From the NCBI RefSeq assembly GCF_001305575.3, contig NZ_CP012373.2, positions 3,544,261 through 3,608,260 of the forward strand: a DNA stretch of 64,000 bases, in the 5' to 3' direction. A program made the translations under genes and the position numbers. The notes below the pieces were generated by a model that was not told the origin of the DNA, made no database searches, and saw only the letters and a list, made by a program, of their open reading frames with translations. Numbering within the stretch: the stretch's first letter is position 1; every line of letters begins with the position of its first letter. Positions 36,883 to 45,714 of the stretch are shown one piece after another. The stretch comes from Beggiatoa leptomitoformis. Lineage in GTDB: Bacteria; Pseudomonadota; Gammaproteobacteria; Beggiatoales; Beggiatoaceae.

Positions 36883-38016
36883 ATGCCCCGTTATACTGGT
36901 TTGATTGACAAATATCGTGACCGCTTACCCGTTCATGATGACACACCAATTATTAGTTTAAGTGAAGGAAATACCCCGCTGATTCGTTTAGCAAATCTTC
37001 CGCGCCAATTAAAAAAATCGGTAGATATTTATGTGAAATACGAAGGCTTAAACCCAACAGGGTCATTCAAAGACCGTGGTATGACAATGGCTGTTACTAA
37101 AGCCGTTGAAGCGGGCAGTAAAGCGATTATCTGCGCCTCAACGGGCAATACCAGTGCGTCTGCTGCAGCCTATGCCGCTCGAGCAGGAATTACTGCTTTC
37201 GTCTTGATACCTGAAGGTAAAATTGCACAGGGCAAACTCGCGCAAGCGATGATGCATGGCTCAGTTATCATTCAAATTCAAGGCAATTTCGACGCAGGGA
37301 TGCAATTAGTCAAAGAAATTGCTGACCACGCACCCGTAACAATTGTTAATTCTATCAATCCATTCCGCCTACAAGGGCAAAAAACCGCCGCTTTTGAAAT
37401 TATTGAAGCCCTTGGACGTGCGCCAGATTTCCACTGCTTACCCGTTGGCAATGCAGGCAACATTTCTGCTCATTGGATAGGCTATTCTGAATCCGCCGCA
37501 ACTTGTCCTGAAAACGTCACTGAAGCCTGTGCATTTTGTGAAGGACATTGTCGTTTTGCAACAGGTCTTACAGTAAAACGTCCACGCATGGTTGGTTATC
37601 AAGCCAGTGGTGCCGCGCCCTTTTTACGTGGACACATGGTTGACCATCCTGAAACCATCGCAACCGCAATTCGTATTGGACACCCACAAAGCTATAATCA
37701 AGCATGGGCAGCGGTGCGTGAATCTAATGGTTGGTTTGATGAATTTAGTGATGACGATATTTTAATCGCCCAAAAATTATTAGCGGAAAAAGAAGGAATT
37801 TTCTGCGAACCCGCTTCTGCTATTTCTATCGCGGGCGCGGTGCGTGATATTCAAAGCGGTAAAATTCCTGAAGGTAGCACCATTGTCTGCACACTGACAG
37901 GACACGGCTTGAAAGACCCCGACACGGCCATCAAACAAAGTACTGCCCAATTATTAAAAGTCAAAGCTGAACTCAACGAAGTAAAAGCAGCGATTTTAGA
38001 TAACATGGCAAAATAA
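36883..38016 (+). CDS. thrC: threonine synthase
   Basis: About 377 residues, fold-type II PLP enzyme. The PLP lysine is Lys63 in PTGSFKDRGMTMA, and the phosphate loop is GNAGNISAHWIGY. It converts O-phosphohomoserine to threonine. A cysteine-rich insert (TCPENVTEACAFCEGHC, about 205-225) is notable and could bind a metal or be redox-active. Start is the ATG after AGAGG; a TTG seven codons earlier is rejected. hom is not adjacent. Confidence 0.93.
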   Translation: MPRYTGLIDKYRDRLPVHDDTPIISLSEGNTPLIRLANLPRQLKKSVDIYVKYEGLNPTGSFKDRGMTMAVTKAVEAGSKAIICASTGNTSASAAAYAARAGITAFVLIPEGKIAQGKLAQAMMHGSVIIQIQGNFDAGMQLVKEIADHAPVTIVNSINPFRLQGQKTAAFEIIEALGRAPDFHCLPVGNAGNISAHWIGYSESAATCPENVTEACAFCEGHCRFATGLTVKRPRMVGYQASGAAPFLRGHMVDHPETIATAIRIGHPQSYNQAWAAVRESNGWFDEFSDDDILIAQKLLAEKEGIFCEPASAISIAGAVRDIQSGKIPEGSTIVCTLTGHGLKDPDTAIKQSTAQLLKVKAELNEVKAAILDNMAK

Positions 38017-38033
38017 CGTATAAAAACCGTCTG

Positions 38034-38095
38034 AATCAGGATTTTCAAAATCAACAGACTATTAAACACACTTTAGTAATCCTAAAAATCCTGAT
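38034..38095. repeat. dispersed repeat, copy 3, with perfect inverted arms
   Basis: ATCAGGATTTT (38035-38045) and AAAATCCTGAT (38085-38095) are perfect 11-bp inverted arms with a 39-base interior. It lies between thrC and hisB. It is the best-preserved copy of the element. Confidence 0.6.
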
Positions 38096-38132
38096 ACAGG
38101 CATTATTTTTTTAAAACCCGAGTAATCCCAAA

Positions 38133-38726
38133 ATGTCCAATCGTTGCGCGACTGTCAACCGTGACACCTTAGAAACGCAAGTATCCGTTTCATTAAACTT
38201 AGACGGAACAGGTAAAAGTCAACTTTCCATCGGCGTACCGTTTTTAGAACACATGATTGACCAAATCGCTAGACATGGCTTAATCGACTTAGAAATTAAG
38301 GCAAAAGGTGACTTACATATCGATGCACATCATACCGTCGAAGATGTCGGCATTACGCTAGGACAAGCATTCGCGCAAGCATTGGGCAATAAAAAAGGCA
38401 TTTACCGTTATGGACATGCCTATGTTCCTTTGGATGAAGCCTTATCGCGCGTAGTAATTGACTGCTCAGGTCGCCCATATATGGATTATTTTGTCGAATT
38501 TCCCCGTGACAAGCTCGGTGATTTTGATGTCGAATTATTCCGCGAATTCTTTCAAGGTTTTGTAAATCACGCTTTGATTACCTTACATATCGATAATTTA
38601 CGTGGACGAAATGCACACCATATTATCGAAACCGTATTTAAAGCCTTTGGGCGAGCATTACGCATGGCCATTGAACGCGATGCTCGAATGCAAAATATTA
38701 TTCCCTCTACCAAAGGAACGCTATAA
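38133..38726 (+). CDS. hisB: imidazoleglycerol-phosphate dehydratase
   Basis: 197 residues, monofunctional (no N-terminal phosphatase domain as in E. coli). Metal-binding motifs HHTVEDVGI and [10 protein letters not shown], with [11 protein letters not shown] and VIDCSGRP, identify it. It dehydrates imidazoleglycerol phosphate in histidine synthesis. It ends exactly where hisH begins. Confidence 0.95.
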   Translation: MSNRCATVNRDTLETQVSVSLNLDGTGKSQLSIGVPFLEHMIDQIARHGLIDLEIKAKGDLHIDAHHTVEDVGITLGQAFAQALGNKKGIYRYGHAYVPLDEALSRVVIDCSGRPYMDYFVEFPRDKLGDFDVELFREFFQGFVNHALITLHIDNLRGRNAHHIIETVFKAFGRALRMAIERDARMQNIIPSTKGTL

Positions 38727-39368
38727 ATGAAAACTGTTGTAATCCTTGACTATGGGATGAGTAACTTACGCTCTGTGAATCAAGCATTTACCCATGTTGC
38801 AGAGCGCGACTGGAACATCATCGTTAGTAATGAGGCAGATACCATTTTTCATGCGGATAAAATCGTATTTCCGGGACAAGGAGCAATTGGTAACTGTATG
38901 GCGTTACTGAACAAGACGGGATTAAGTGATATTATTCGTCGCGCTTTACAAGAAAAACCCTTTCTAGGACTCTGTTTAGGCTTACAAACGCTACTAACAC
39001 ATAGTGAAGAAAATGGTGGTGTTGACGGTTTTGACGCAATTGCAGGCACAGTGAAACACTTTCCAGAGCCATTATTAGACCCGCTCACGGGCGAACGGCA
39101 AAAAGTCCCACACATGGGCTGGAACCAAGTAAAACAAGTCACTGACCATCCTTTATGGGCAAACATCCCTGATAACAGCCGTTTTTACTTTGTTCATAGC
39201 TATTACGTTGAACCAACCGAGCCGATGGTAACGACAGGCGCAACGACTTATGGCAGTATTACCTTTACCAGTGCAATAGCGCATAACAACTTATGTGCAG
39301 TACAGTTTCACCCTGAAAAAAGTCAACACACAGGTTTGCAACTGTTAAAGAATTTTTTAGCATTATAG
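38727..39368 (+). CDS. hisH: imidazole glycerol phosphate synthase, glutamine amidotransferase subunit
   Basis: 213 residues, class I glutaminase with Cys83 (GLCLGLQTLL), His195 and Glu197 (QFHPEKSQ), and the oxyanion stretch VFPGQGAIGNC. It supplies ammonia to HisF. hisA and hisF, which normally follow, are missing here: the next genes are the nuclease array. The TAA/ATG junction with hisB has no gap, so the two are co-translated. Confidence 0.95.
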   Translation: MKTVVILDYGMSNLRSVNQAFTHVAERDWNIIVSNEADTIFHADKIVFPGQGAIGNCMALLNKTGLSDIIRRALQEKPFLGLCLGLQTLLTHSEENGGVDGFDAIAGTVKHFPEPLLDPLTGERQKVPHMGWNQVKQVTDHPLWANIPDNSRFYFVHSYYVEPTEPMVTTGATTYGSITFTSAIAHNNLCAVQFHPEKSQHTGLQLLKNFLAL

Positions 39369-39497
39369 ATAAACGTTTATTTGTATCTACGTTTAATGTG
39401 GATAAGGCGGGACGGGTAATGCTAAGTTAGTTATTTGCCCCGCCAAAATATTTGCCATACTTGTGTTAGAACAACGCCTAATTTTAACGGCACGACT

Positions 39498-40346
39498 TTA
39501 ATCATGGGGTTTGTCCTCTAAGTCTGTATGGTTTAAGCCTGTGTATCTCAAGACAGTTTCTAGGGAGATTCCATCTGATAACATCTTTTGAGCAGTTTCA
39601 AGTGCCTTGCGTCGTTCTCCTTGTTGAACACCTTCCTGCAACCCCAGTTGCACACCCGCTTCAAAACCCTCTTTACGTTCTTCACGTTTCACATCTTCCC
39701 AAGCGGCTTCATCTTTGATTTGTGCTAATAACGTAGGGTCTATTCTTTGTTGATGAATGGCATTGAGGATGTCTTTAAATTTCTGCGCCGTGAATTTATC
39801 TTCCTCTAACTTTCCATCTAAAGAATCTTCAATCAATTCTAACCACGTTTTGACATTCACGGGTGTATCCTCATTCACTAAACGCGGGCAGAGGAAAATT
39901 AAACGATGTGGATAGATATTATGCTTTTTCCCATGCTCATCAATCGGACTCATATCACTGACAGCACAACTAAATTGCACACTTTTATCCCGTGGGAGAC
40001 TGGTTAAAACCACTATGGTATAAACGGTTTTTTCAAACTGATATTTCTGATAAGTCCCAATTTGTTCAACTAAACTGATTAAGTGGTAATAGAGAAATCT
40101 ATCAAAAAAGTCTTCTTCTTTAATATGCTGAATTTCTACAATAATGCGTTTTTCTATATCTTCAGCGAATAAATCATATTTACTTTTCACAAAACCAATT
40201 TGAGTGGGATATTCATACTCGGTGTGAACTTTATCGATGTTGATGTCTATATCTATCACGTCTTTCACAAAGCTCTTAAAAACTGTGACTTGACTGAAAG
40301 CGTGTTTAAAGACAACACCAAACTTTAAGGGGGCCACGTCTATCAT
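39498..40346 (-). CDS. PD-(D/E)XK family nuclease/transposase-like, array copy F (last)
   Basis: 282 residues. The nuclease core is near-identical to the other five copies, with active-site Asp58 (KSKYDLFAED) and Glu71-x-Gln73 (IIVEIQH), as in the PDDEXK_2/Rpn families. The sequence opens MIDVAPLKFG, shared only with copy E. The tail has VQQGERRKALETAQKMLSDG but then diverges to ...LNHTDLEDKPHD, unlike the DLKES ending of most copies. No gene follows it in the array, so its last codons need not carry a ribosome-binding site. Confidence 0.85.
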   Translation of the reverse strand: MIDVAPLKFGVVFKHAFSQVTVFKSFVKDVIDIDINIDKVHTEYEYPTQIGFVKSKYDLFAEDIEKRIIVEIQHIKEEDFFDRFLYYHLISLVEQIGTYQKYQFEKTVYTIVVLTSLPRDKSVQFSCAVSDMSPIDEHGKKHNIYPHRLIFLCPRLVNEDTPVNVKTWLELIEDSLDGKLEEDKFTAQKFKDILNAIHQQRIDPTLLAQIKDEAAWEDVKREERKEGFEAGVQLGLQEGVQQGERRKALETAQKMLSDGISLETVLRYTGLNHTDLEDKPHD

Positions 40347-40617
40347 TTTAAGATTCCTTTAAATCTGTTTCGCTCAATCCTGTGTATTTCAAGACAGTTT
40401 CTAGGGGGATTCCATCTGATAACATCTTTTGAGCGGTTTCAAGTGCCTTGCGTCGTTCTCCTTGTTTTTCACCACGTTTCTCACCTTCCTGCAACCCCAG
40501 TTGCACACCCGCTTCAAAGCCTTCTTTGCGTTCTTCGCGTTTCACATCTTCCCAAGCGGCTTCATCTTTGATTTGTGATAATAACGTAGGGTCTATAGCA
40601 ACAGTACTATAAAAAGA

Positions 40618-41088
40618 TTAAATAGAATTCAGTAAAAAGAGCTCATCAATAGAACAATGTTGTTGTTTACGGAGAGTCTTAGCCTGAGCCCATTTATGCT
40701 CAATAGGATTTAAATCAGGCGAATAAGGCGGTAAATATTCCAAGAGATGCCCAGCGTCTAAAATAGCCTGCTGAATGTCACTACGTTTATGAAAAGTGGC
40801 GTTATCCATCACAATCACAGAATTCTGAGGGAGTTTAGGAAGTAAGTCTTGGGTTATCCAAGCGAAAAAGACATCGGAATTAATCGCCCCAGAAACTAAA
40901 GAGACCGTTAATAAACAAAAATTGAGCAAAGCCCCGATGACATTAGTACGTCCCTTTGCATTCCAATCTTGCGTGCCAGAGCAACGTTTGCCGATAGGGG
41001 CATAACCAAAACGGCGTGGCATATCATGAGCAAAACCACTTTCATCGATAAAAACAATTTGCCTATCAGATTGTTTATAACGGTTCAT
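40618..41088 (-). CDS. IS630 transposase ORF B (DDE catalytic half), copy 1
   Basis: 156 residues with the DDE triad: first Asp in QIVFIDESGFAHDM, second in SVIVMDNATFHKR and the final Glu in YSPDLNPIEHKWAQAK. In its own frame the sequence continues upstream as HPKANPEARQVFQNKMNRY into ORF A at the A8 run. Loss of one A or a +1 shift would fuse the two ORFs into one transposase. Whether this is programmed or a shared inactivating mutation cannot be decided here. Confidence 0.88.
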   Translation of the reverse strand: MNRYKQSDRQIVFIDESGFAHDMPRRFGYAPIGKRCSGTQDWNAKGRTNVIGALLNFCLLTVSLVSGAINSDVFFAWITQDLLPKLPQNSVIVMDNATFHKRSDIQQAILDAGHLLEYLPPYSPDLNPIEHKWAQAKTLRKQQHCSIDELFLLNSI

Positions 41089-41440
41089 TTTGTTTTGAAA
41101 GACTTGCCGTGCTTCGGGGTTGGCTTTGGGATGTTTGAGGGTTTTTTTTACGGCTAATCCCTAGACGTTTTAACGCATGGCGAATCCCGCCTTCCGTAAT
41201 CCCAAAACGGGCTGCGCGTTCATAATGGTAAGCATCGGGATATAATGCAACATCTTGTTTTAGGGCTTCCATGTCTATTTTAGTTGGTCTGTTACGTGTT
41301 CCTTTGGCTTCCAATACTTTGCTCCACCTGACGACGCTTGCGATGGCTATTTGGAAGCGTTTCGCTACCGCTGCTAGGGTGAGATTTTCTTCTTGTTTCA
41401 CTTTTAATACTTTTTTACGGAAATCTATTGAATAGGTCAT
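41075..41440 (-). CDS. IS630 transposase ORF A (helix-turn-helix half), copy 1
   Basis: 121 residues. It opens MTYSIDFRKKVLKVKQEENL and contains the paired HTH DNA-binding region LAAVAKRFQIAIASVVRWSK and YHYERAARFGITEGGIRHAL. The reading frame is lost at an eight-A run (41142-41149), after which the residues are out of register. The catalytic half is in the other frame; see ORF B. Confidence 0.85.
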   Translation of the reverse strand: MTYSIDFRKKVLKVKQEENLTLAAVAKRFQIAIASVVRWSKVLEAKGTRNRPTKIDMEALKQDVALYPDAYHYERAARFGITEGGIRHALKRLGISRKKNPQTSQSQPRSTASLSKQNEPL

Positions 41441-42077
41441 TTCTTATTCTCTTTTTAAAATACGGTTACTATATTCTTTGTTGATGAATGGCATTAAGGA
41501 TGTCTTTAAACTTCTGCGCCGTGAATTTATTTTCTTCTAACTTTCCGTCTAAAGAATCTTCAATCAATTCTAACCACGTTTTGACATTCACGGGTGTATC
41601 CTCATTCACTAAACGCGGGCAGAGGAAAATTAAACGATGTGGATAGATATTATGCTTTTTACCATGCTCATCAATCGGACTCATATCACTGACAGCACAA
41701 CTAAATTGCACACTTTTATCCCGTGGAAGACTGGTTAAAACCACTATGGTATAAACGGTTTTTTCAAACTGGTATTTCTGATAAGTCCCGATTTGTTCAA
41801 CTAAACTGATTAGGTGGTAATAGAGAAATCTATCAAAAAAGTCTTCTTCTTTAATATGCTGAATTTCTACAATAATGCGTTTTTCTATATCTTCAGCAAA
41901 TAAATCATATTTACTTTTCACAAAGCCAATTTGAGTGGGATATTCATACTCGGTGTGAACTTTATCGATGTTGATGTCTATATCTATCACGTCTTTCACA
42001 AAGTTTTTAAAGACGGTAACTTGACTGAAAGCATGTTTAAAGACAACGCCAAACTTTAAGGGGCCACGTCTATCATT

Positions 42078-42917
42078 TTAAGATTCCTTTAAATCTGTTT
42101 CGCTTAATCCTGTTAATTCCACTACTTCTTTTAAGCTAAACCCTTTACTTAACATCTTTTGAGCGGTTTCAAGTGCCTTACGTCGTTCTCCTTGTTGCAC
42201 ACCTTCCTGCAACCCCAGTTGCACACCCGCTTCAAAGCCCTCTTTGCGTTCTTCACGTTTTACATCTTCCCAAGCAGCTTCATCTTTGATTTGCGCTAAT
42301 AACGCAGGGTCTATTCTTTGTTGATGAATGGCATTAAGGATGTCTTTAAACTTCTGAGCCGTGAATTTATTTTCTTCTAACTTTCCGTCTAAAGAATCTT
42401 CAATCAATTCTAACCACGTTTTGACATTCACGGGTGTATCCTCATTCACTAAACGCGGGCAGAGGAAAATTAAACGATGCGGATAGATATTATGCTTTTT
42501 ACCATGCTCATCAATCGGACTCATATCACTGACAGCACAACTAAATTGCACACTTTTATTCCGTGGGAGACTGGTTAAAACCACTATGGTATAAACGGTT
42601 TTTTCAAACTGATATTTCTGATAAGTCCCAATTTGTTCAACCAAACTGATTAGGTGGTAATACAAAAAACGGTCAAAAAAGTCTTCTTCTTTAATATGCT
42701 GAATTTCTACAATAATACGTTTTTCTATATCTTCAGCGAATAAATCATATTTACTTTTCACAAAACCAATTTGAGTGGGATATTCATACTCGGTGTGAAC
42801 TTTATCGATGTTGATGTCTATATCTATCACGTCTTTCACAAAGTTTTTAAAGACGGTAACTTGACTGAAAGCATGTTTAAAGACAACGCCAAACTTTAAG
42901 GGGGCTACTTCTATCAT
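42078..42917 (-). CDS. PD-(D/E)XK family nuclease/transposase-like, array copy D
   Basis: 279 residues with the conserved core (Asp58, Glu71-x-Gln73). It opens MIEVAPLKFG. The tail is the KALETAQKMLSKGFSLKEVV type, ending ELTGLSETDLKES, the same as copy A. It differs at single sites, for example PRNKS where the others have PRDKS. The start follows the stop of copy C by one base. Confidence 0.87.
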   Translation of the reverse strand: MIEVAPLKFGVVFKHAFSQVTVFKNFVKDVIDIDINIDKVHTEYEYPTQIGFVKSKYDLFAEDIEKRIIVEIQHIKEEDFFDRFLYYHLISLVEQIGTYQKYQFEKTVYTIVVLTSLPRNKSVQFSCAVSDMSPIDEHGKKHNIYPHRLIFLCPRLVNEDTPVNVKTWLELIEDSLDGKLEENKFTAQKFKDILNAIHQQRIDPALLAQIKDEAAWEDVKREERKEGFEAGVQLGLQEGVQQGERRKALETAQKMLSKGFSLKEVVELTGLSETDLKES

Positions 42918-42918
42918 T

Positions 42919-43770
42919 TTAAGATTCCTTTAAATCTATTTCGCTTAATCCTGTGTATTTCAAGACAGTTTCTAGGGGGATTCCATCTGATAACATCTTT
43001 TGAGCGGTTTCCAAATGTGCAAGTTGAATGCCCTGTTGAACACCACGTTTCTCACCTTCCTGCAACCCCAGTTGCACACCCGCTTCAAAGCCTTCTTTGC
43101 GTTCTTCACGTTTCACATCTTCCCAAGCGGCTTCATCTTTGATTTGTGCTAATAACGCAGGGTCTATTCTTTGTTGATGAATGGCATTGAGGATGTCTTT
43201 AAACTTCTGAGCCGTGAATTTATTTTCTTCTAACTTTCCGTCTAAAGAATCTTCAATCAATTCTAACCACGTTTTGACATTCACGGGTGTATCCTCATTC
43301 ACCAAACGCGGGCAGAGGAAAATTAAACGATGCGGATAGATATTATGCTTTTTACCATGCTCATCAATCGGACTCATATCACTGACAGCACAACTAAATT
43401 GCACACTTTTATCCCGTGGGAGACTGGTTAAAACCACTATGGTATAAACAGTTTTTTCAAACTGATATTTCTGATAAGTCCCGATTTGTTCAACCAAACT
43501 GATTAAGTGGTAATAGAGAAATCTATCAAAAAAGTCTTCTTCTTTAATATGCTGAATTTCTACAATAATGCGTTTTTCTATATCTTCAGCGAATAAATCA
43601 TATTTACTTTTCACAAAACCAATTTGAGTGGGATATTCATACTCGGTGTGAACTTTATCGATGTTGATGTCTATATCTATCACGTCTTTCACAAAGTTTT
43701 TAAAGACTGTGACTTGACTGAAAGCGTGTTTAAAAACAACACCAAACTTTAAGGGGGCTACTTCTATCAT
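42919..43770 (-). CDS. PD-(D/E)XK family nuclease/transposase-like, array copy C
   Basis: 283 residues, with a core like the other copies. The tail has EKRGVQQGIQLAHLETAQ before KMLSDGIPLETVL, a hybrid of the HLETA and SDGIPLETV tail types. The QQGIQ motif resembles the repeat tail of the Rpn-like gene at 35 kb. It ends with a D-x-KES stop context whose last codons form the ribosome-binding site of copy D. Confidence 0.87.
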   Translation of the reverse strand: MIEVAPLKFGVVFKHAFSQVTVFKNFVKDVIDIDINIDKVHTEYEYPTQIGFVKSKYDLFAEDIEKRIIVEIQHIKEEDFFDRFLYYHLISLVEQIGTYQKYQFEKTVYTIVVLTSLPRDKSVQFSCAVSDMSPIDEHGKKHNIYPHRLIFLCPRLVNEDTPVNVKTWLELIEDSLDGKLEENKFTAQKFKDILNAIHQQRIDPALLAQIKDEAAWEDVKREERKEGFEAGVQLGLQEGEKRGVQQGIQLAHLETAQKMLSDGIPLETVLKYTGLSEIDLKES

Positions 43771-43771
43771 T

Positions 43772-44638
43772 TTAAGATTCCTCTTTGGAAAGACTTCTTA
43801 ATTCAGACACAGTTAAGCCTGTTAATTCCGCGATATTTTCTAAATCAAATCCTTTCTTTAACATCTTTCTTGCTGTTTCCAAATGTGCCTGTTGAACGCC
43901 CTGCTGTAAACCTTGTTGAACACCTTCCTGCAACCCCAGTTGCACACCCGCTTCAAAACCCTCTTTACGTTCTTCACGTTTCACATCTTCCCAAGCGGCT
44001 TCATCTTTGATTTGTGCTAATAGCGCTGGGTCTATTCTTTGTTGATGAATGGCATTAAGGATGTCTTTAAATTTCTGCGCCGTGAATTTATTTTCTTCTA
44101 ACTTTCCGTCTAAAGAATCTTCAATCAATTCTAACCACGTTTTGACATTCACGGGTGTATCCTCATTCACCAAACGCGGGCAGAGGAAAATTAAACGATG
44201 TGGATAGATATTATGCTTTTTACCATGCTCATCAATCGGACTCATATCACTGACAGCACAACTAAATTGCACACTTTTATCCCGTGGGAGACTGGTTAAA
44301 ACCACTATGGTATAAACAGTTTTTTCAAACTGATATTTCTGATAAGTCCCAATTTGTTCAACTAAACTGATTAGGTGGTAATAGAGAAATCTATCAAAAA
44401 AGTCTTCTTCTTTAATATGCTGAATTTCTACAATAATGCGTTTTTCTATATCTTCAGCGAATAAATCATATTTACTTTTCACAAAACCAATTTGAGTGGG
44501 ATATTCATACTCGGTGTGAACTTTATCGATGTTGATGTCTATATCTATCACGTCTTTCACAAAGTTTTTAAAGACGGTAACTTGACTGAAAGCGTGTTTA
44601 AAGACAACACCAAACTTTAAGGGGGCTACTTCTATCAT
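43772..44638 (-). CDS. PD-(D/E)XK family nuclease/transposase-like, array copy B
   Basis: 288 residues. The core is near-identical but the tail is the most divergent of the set: GVQQGLQQGVQQAHLETARK, then MLKKGFDLENIAELTGLTVS and ELRSLSKEES. Even so, its last codons keep AAAGAGGAATC, eight bases before the next ATG. One base separates its stop from the start of copy C. Confidence 0.87.
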   Translation of the reverse strand: MIEVAPLKFGVVFKHAFSQVTVFKNFVKDVIDIDINIDKVHTEYEYPTQIGFVKSKYDLFAEDIEKRIIVEIQHIKEEDFFDRFLYYHLISLVEQIGTYQKYQFEKTVYTIVVLTSLPRDKSVQFSCAVSDMSPIDEHGKKHNIYPHRLIFLCPRLVNEDTPVNVKTWLELIEDSLDGKLEENKFTAQKFKDILNAIHQQRIDPALLAQIKDEAAWEDVKREERKEGFEAGVQLGLQEGVQQGLQQGVQQAHLETARKMLKKGFDLENIAELTGLTVSELRSLSKEES

Positions 44639-44639
44639 T

Positions 44640-45503
44640 TTAAGATTCCTTTAAATCTGTTTCGCTTAATCCTGTTAATTCCACTACTTCTTTTAAGCTA
44701 AACCCTTTACTTAACATCTTTTGAGCGGTTTCAAGTGCCTTACGTCGTTCTCCTTGTTTTTCACCACGTTTCTCACCTTCCTGCAATCCTTGTTGCAACC
44801 CCAGTTGCACACCTGCTTCAAAACCCTCTTTGCGTTCTTCACGTTTCACATCTTCCCAAGCGGCTTCATCTTTGATTTGTGCCAATAATGCAGGGTCTAT
44901 TCTTTGTTGATGAATGGCATTAAGGATGTCTTTAAATTTCTGCGCCGTGAATTTATCTTCCTCTAACTTTCCATCTAAAGAATCTTCAATCAATTCTAAC
45001 CACGTTTTGACATTCACGGGTGTATCCTCATTCACTAAACGCGGGCAGAGGAAAATTAAACGATGCGGATAGATATTATGCTTTTTACCATGCTCATCAA
45101 TCGGACTCATATCACTGACAGCACAACTAAATTGCACACTTTTATCCCGTGGGAGACTGGTTAAAACCACTATGGTATAAACGGTTTTTTCAAACTGATA
45201 TTTCTGATAGGTCCCAATTTGTTCAACTAAACTGATTAAGTGGTAATAGAGAAATCTATCAAAAAAGTCTTCTTCTTTAATATGCTGAATTTCTACAATA
45301 ATGCGTTTTTCTACATCTTCAGCGAATAAATCATATTTACTTTTCACAAAACCAATTTGAGTGGGATATTCATACTCGGTGTGAACTTTATCGATGTTGA
45401 TGTCTATATCTATCACGTCTTTCACAAAGTTTTTAAAGACGGTAACTTGACTGAAAGCGTGTTTAAAGACAACACCAAACTTTAAGGGGGCTACTTCTAT
45501 CAT
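44640..45503 (-). CDS. PD-(D/E)XK family nuclease/transposase-like, array copy A (first)
   Basis: 287 residues from the ATG that has GAAGGA eight bases upstream and matches the start of the other copies; an apparent 20-codon extension to 45563 is rejected. Core residues Asp58 and Glu71-x-Gln73 are present. Tail: QQGLQEGEKRGEKQGERRKA then LETAQKMLSKGFSLKEVVEL. It is the first gene of the transcription unit and the only copy with a stand-alone leader; the 211-base gap to hda should hold divergent promoters. Confidence 0.87.
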   Translation of the reverse strand: MIEVAPLKFGVVFKHAFSQVTVFKNFVKDVIDIDINIDKVHTEYEYPTQIGFVKSKYDLFAEDVEKRIIVEIQHIKEEDFFDRFLYYHLISLVEQIGTYQKYQFEKTVYTIVVLTSLPRDKSVQFSCAVSDMSPIDEHGKKHNIYPHRLIFLCPRLVNEDTPVNVKTWLELIEDSLDGKLEEDKFTAQKFKDILNAIHQQRIDPALLAQIKDEAAWEDVKREERKEGFEAGVQLGLQQGLQEGEKRGEKQGERRKALETAQKMLSKGFSLKEVVELTGLSETDLKES

Positions 45504-45714
45504 AAAATTTTCCTTCAATGGCACGAATTCGATATTTTTCTGTATTACAGGATGGATTCTCAACGTAATATAGTTTTGCGCGGAGAAAATCAGACTTTTA
45601 ATAGATTTTAATTGTATTTAGTATTGCTAATATCTTAATTATACTTATATATTTCTCGCTAAAGATAATGTTGCTTTATTTCCCGCTAATTTTCGCGCAT
45701 AATAAAATGCCGAT

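Larger units (their letters stand above)
40596..41471 (-). mobile_element. IS630-type insertion sequence, copy 1 (876 bp)
   Basis: Imperfect terminal inverted repeats (left TAGCAACAGTACTATAAAAA, right complement TAGTAACCGTATTTTAAAAA; 16 of these 20 match) lie between TA dinucleotides. The uninterrupted sister copy F reads GGGTC-TA-TTCTTT at this place, so the target TA is duplicated, the hallmark of IS630/Tc1-mariner transposition. The second element at 48721 has the same length and no sequence difference was seen wherever the two were compared. Confidence 0.93.
40348..42076 (-). pseudogene. array copy E, broken by a one-base deletion and an IS630-type element
   Basis: The copy begins ATGATAGACGTGG like copy F, but its C-run has four instead of five bases (GGGGCC on the plus strand at 42060), which shifts the frame after six codons. 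It is then split by the 876-bp insertion at a TA site within the codons for QRID. Its right part (41472-42076) and left part (40348-40595) together make one complete unit. The tail ends with DLKES. The intact remainder up to the insertion can still be read from an internal Met (DVIDIDIN). It is inactive as a full-length nuclease. Confidence 0.9.

Noticed and set aside
40969-41157. Plus-strand reading frame inside the IS element, repeated at 49094
   Set aside because: It is antisense to the transposase and has no independent coding signal.
39498-45503. Repeated block as a CRISPR or satellite
   Set aside because: The units are full-length genes with start, stop and active-site residues.
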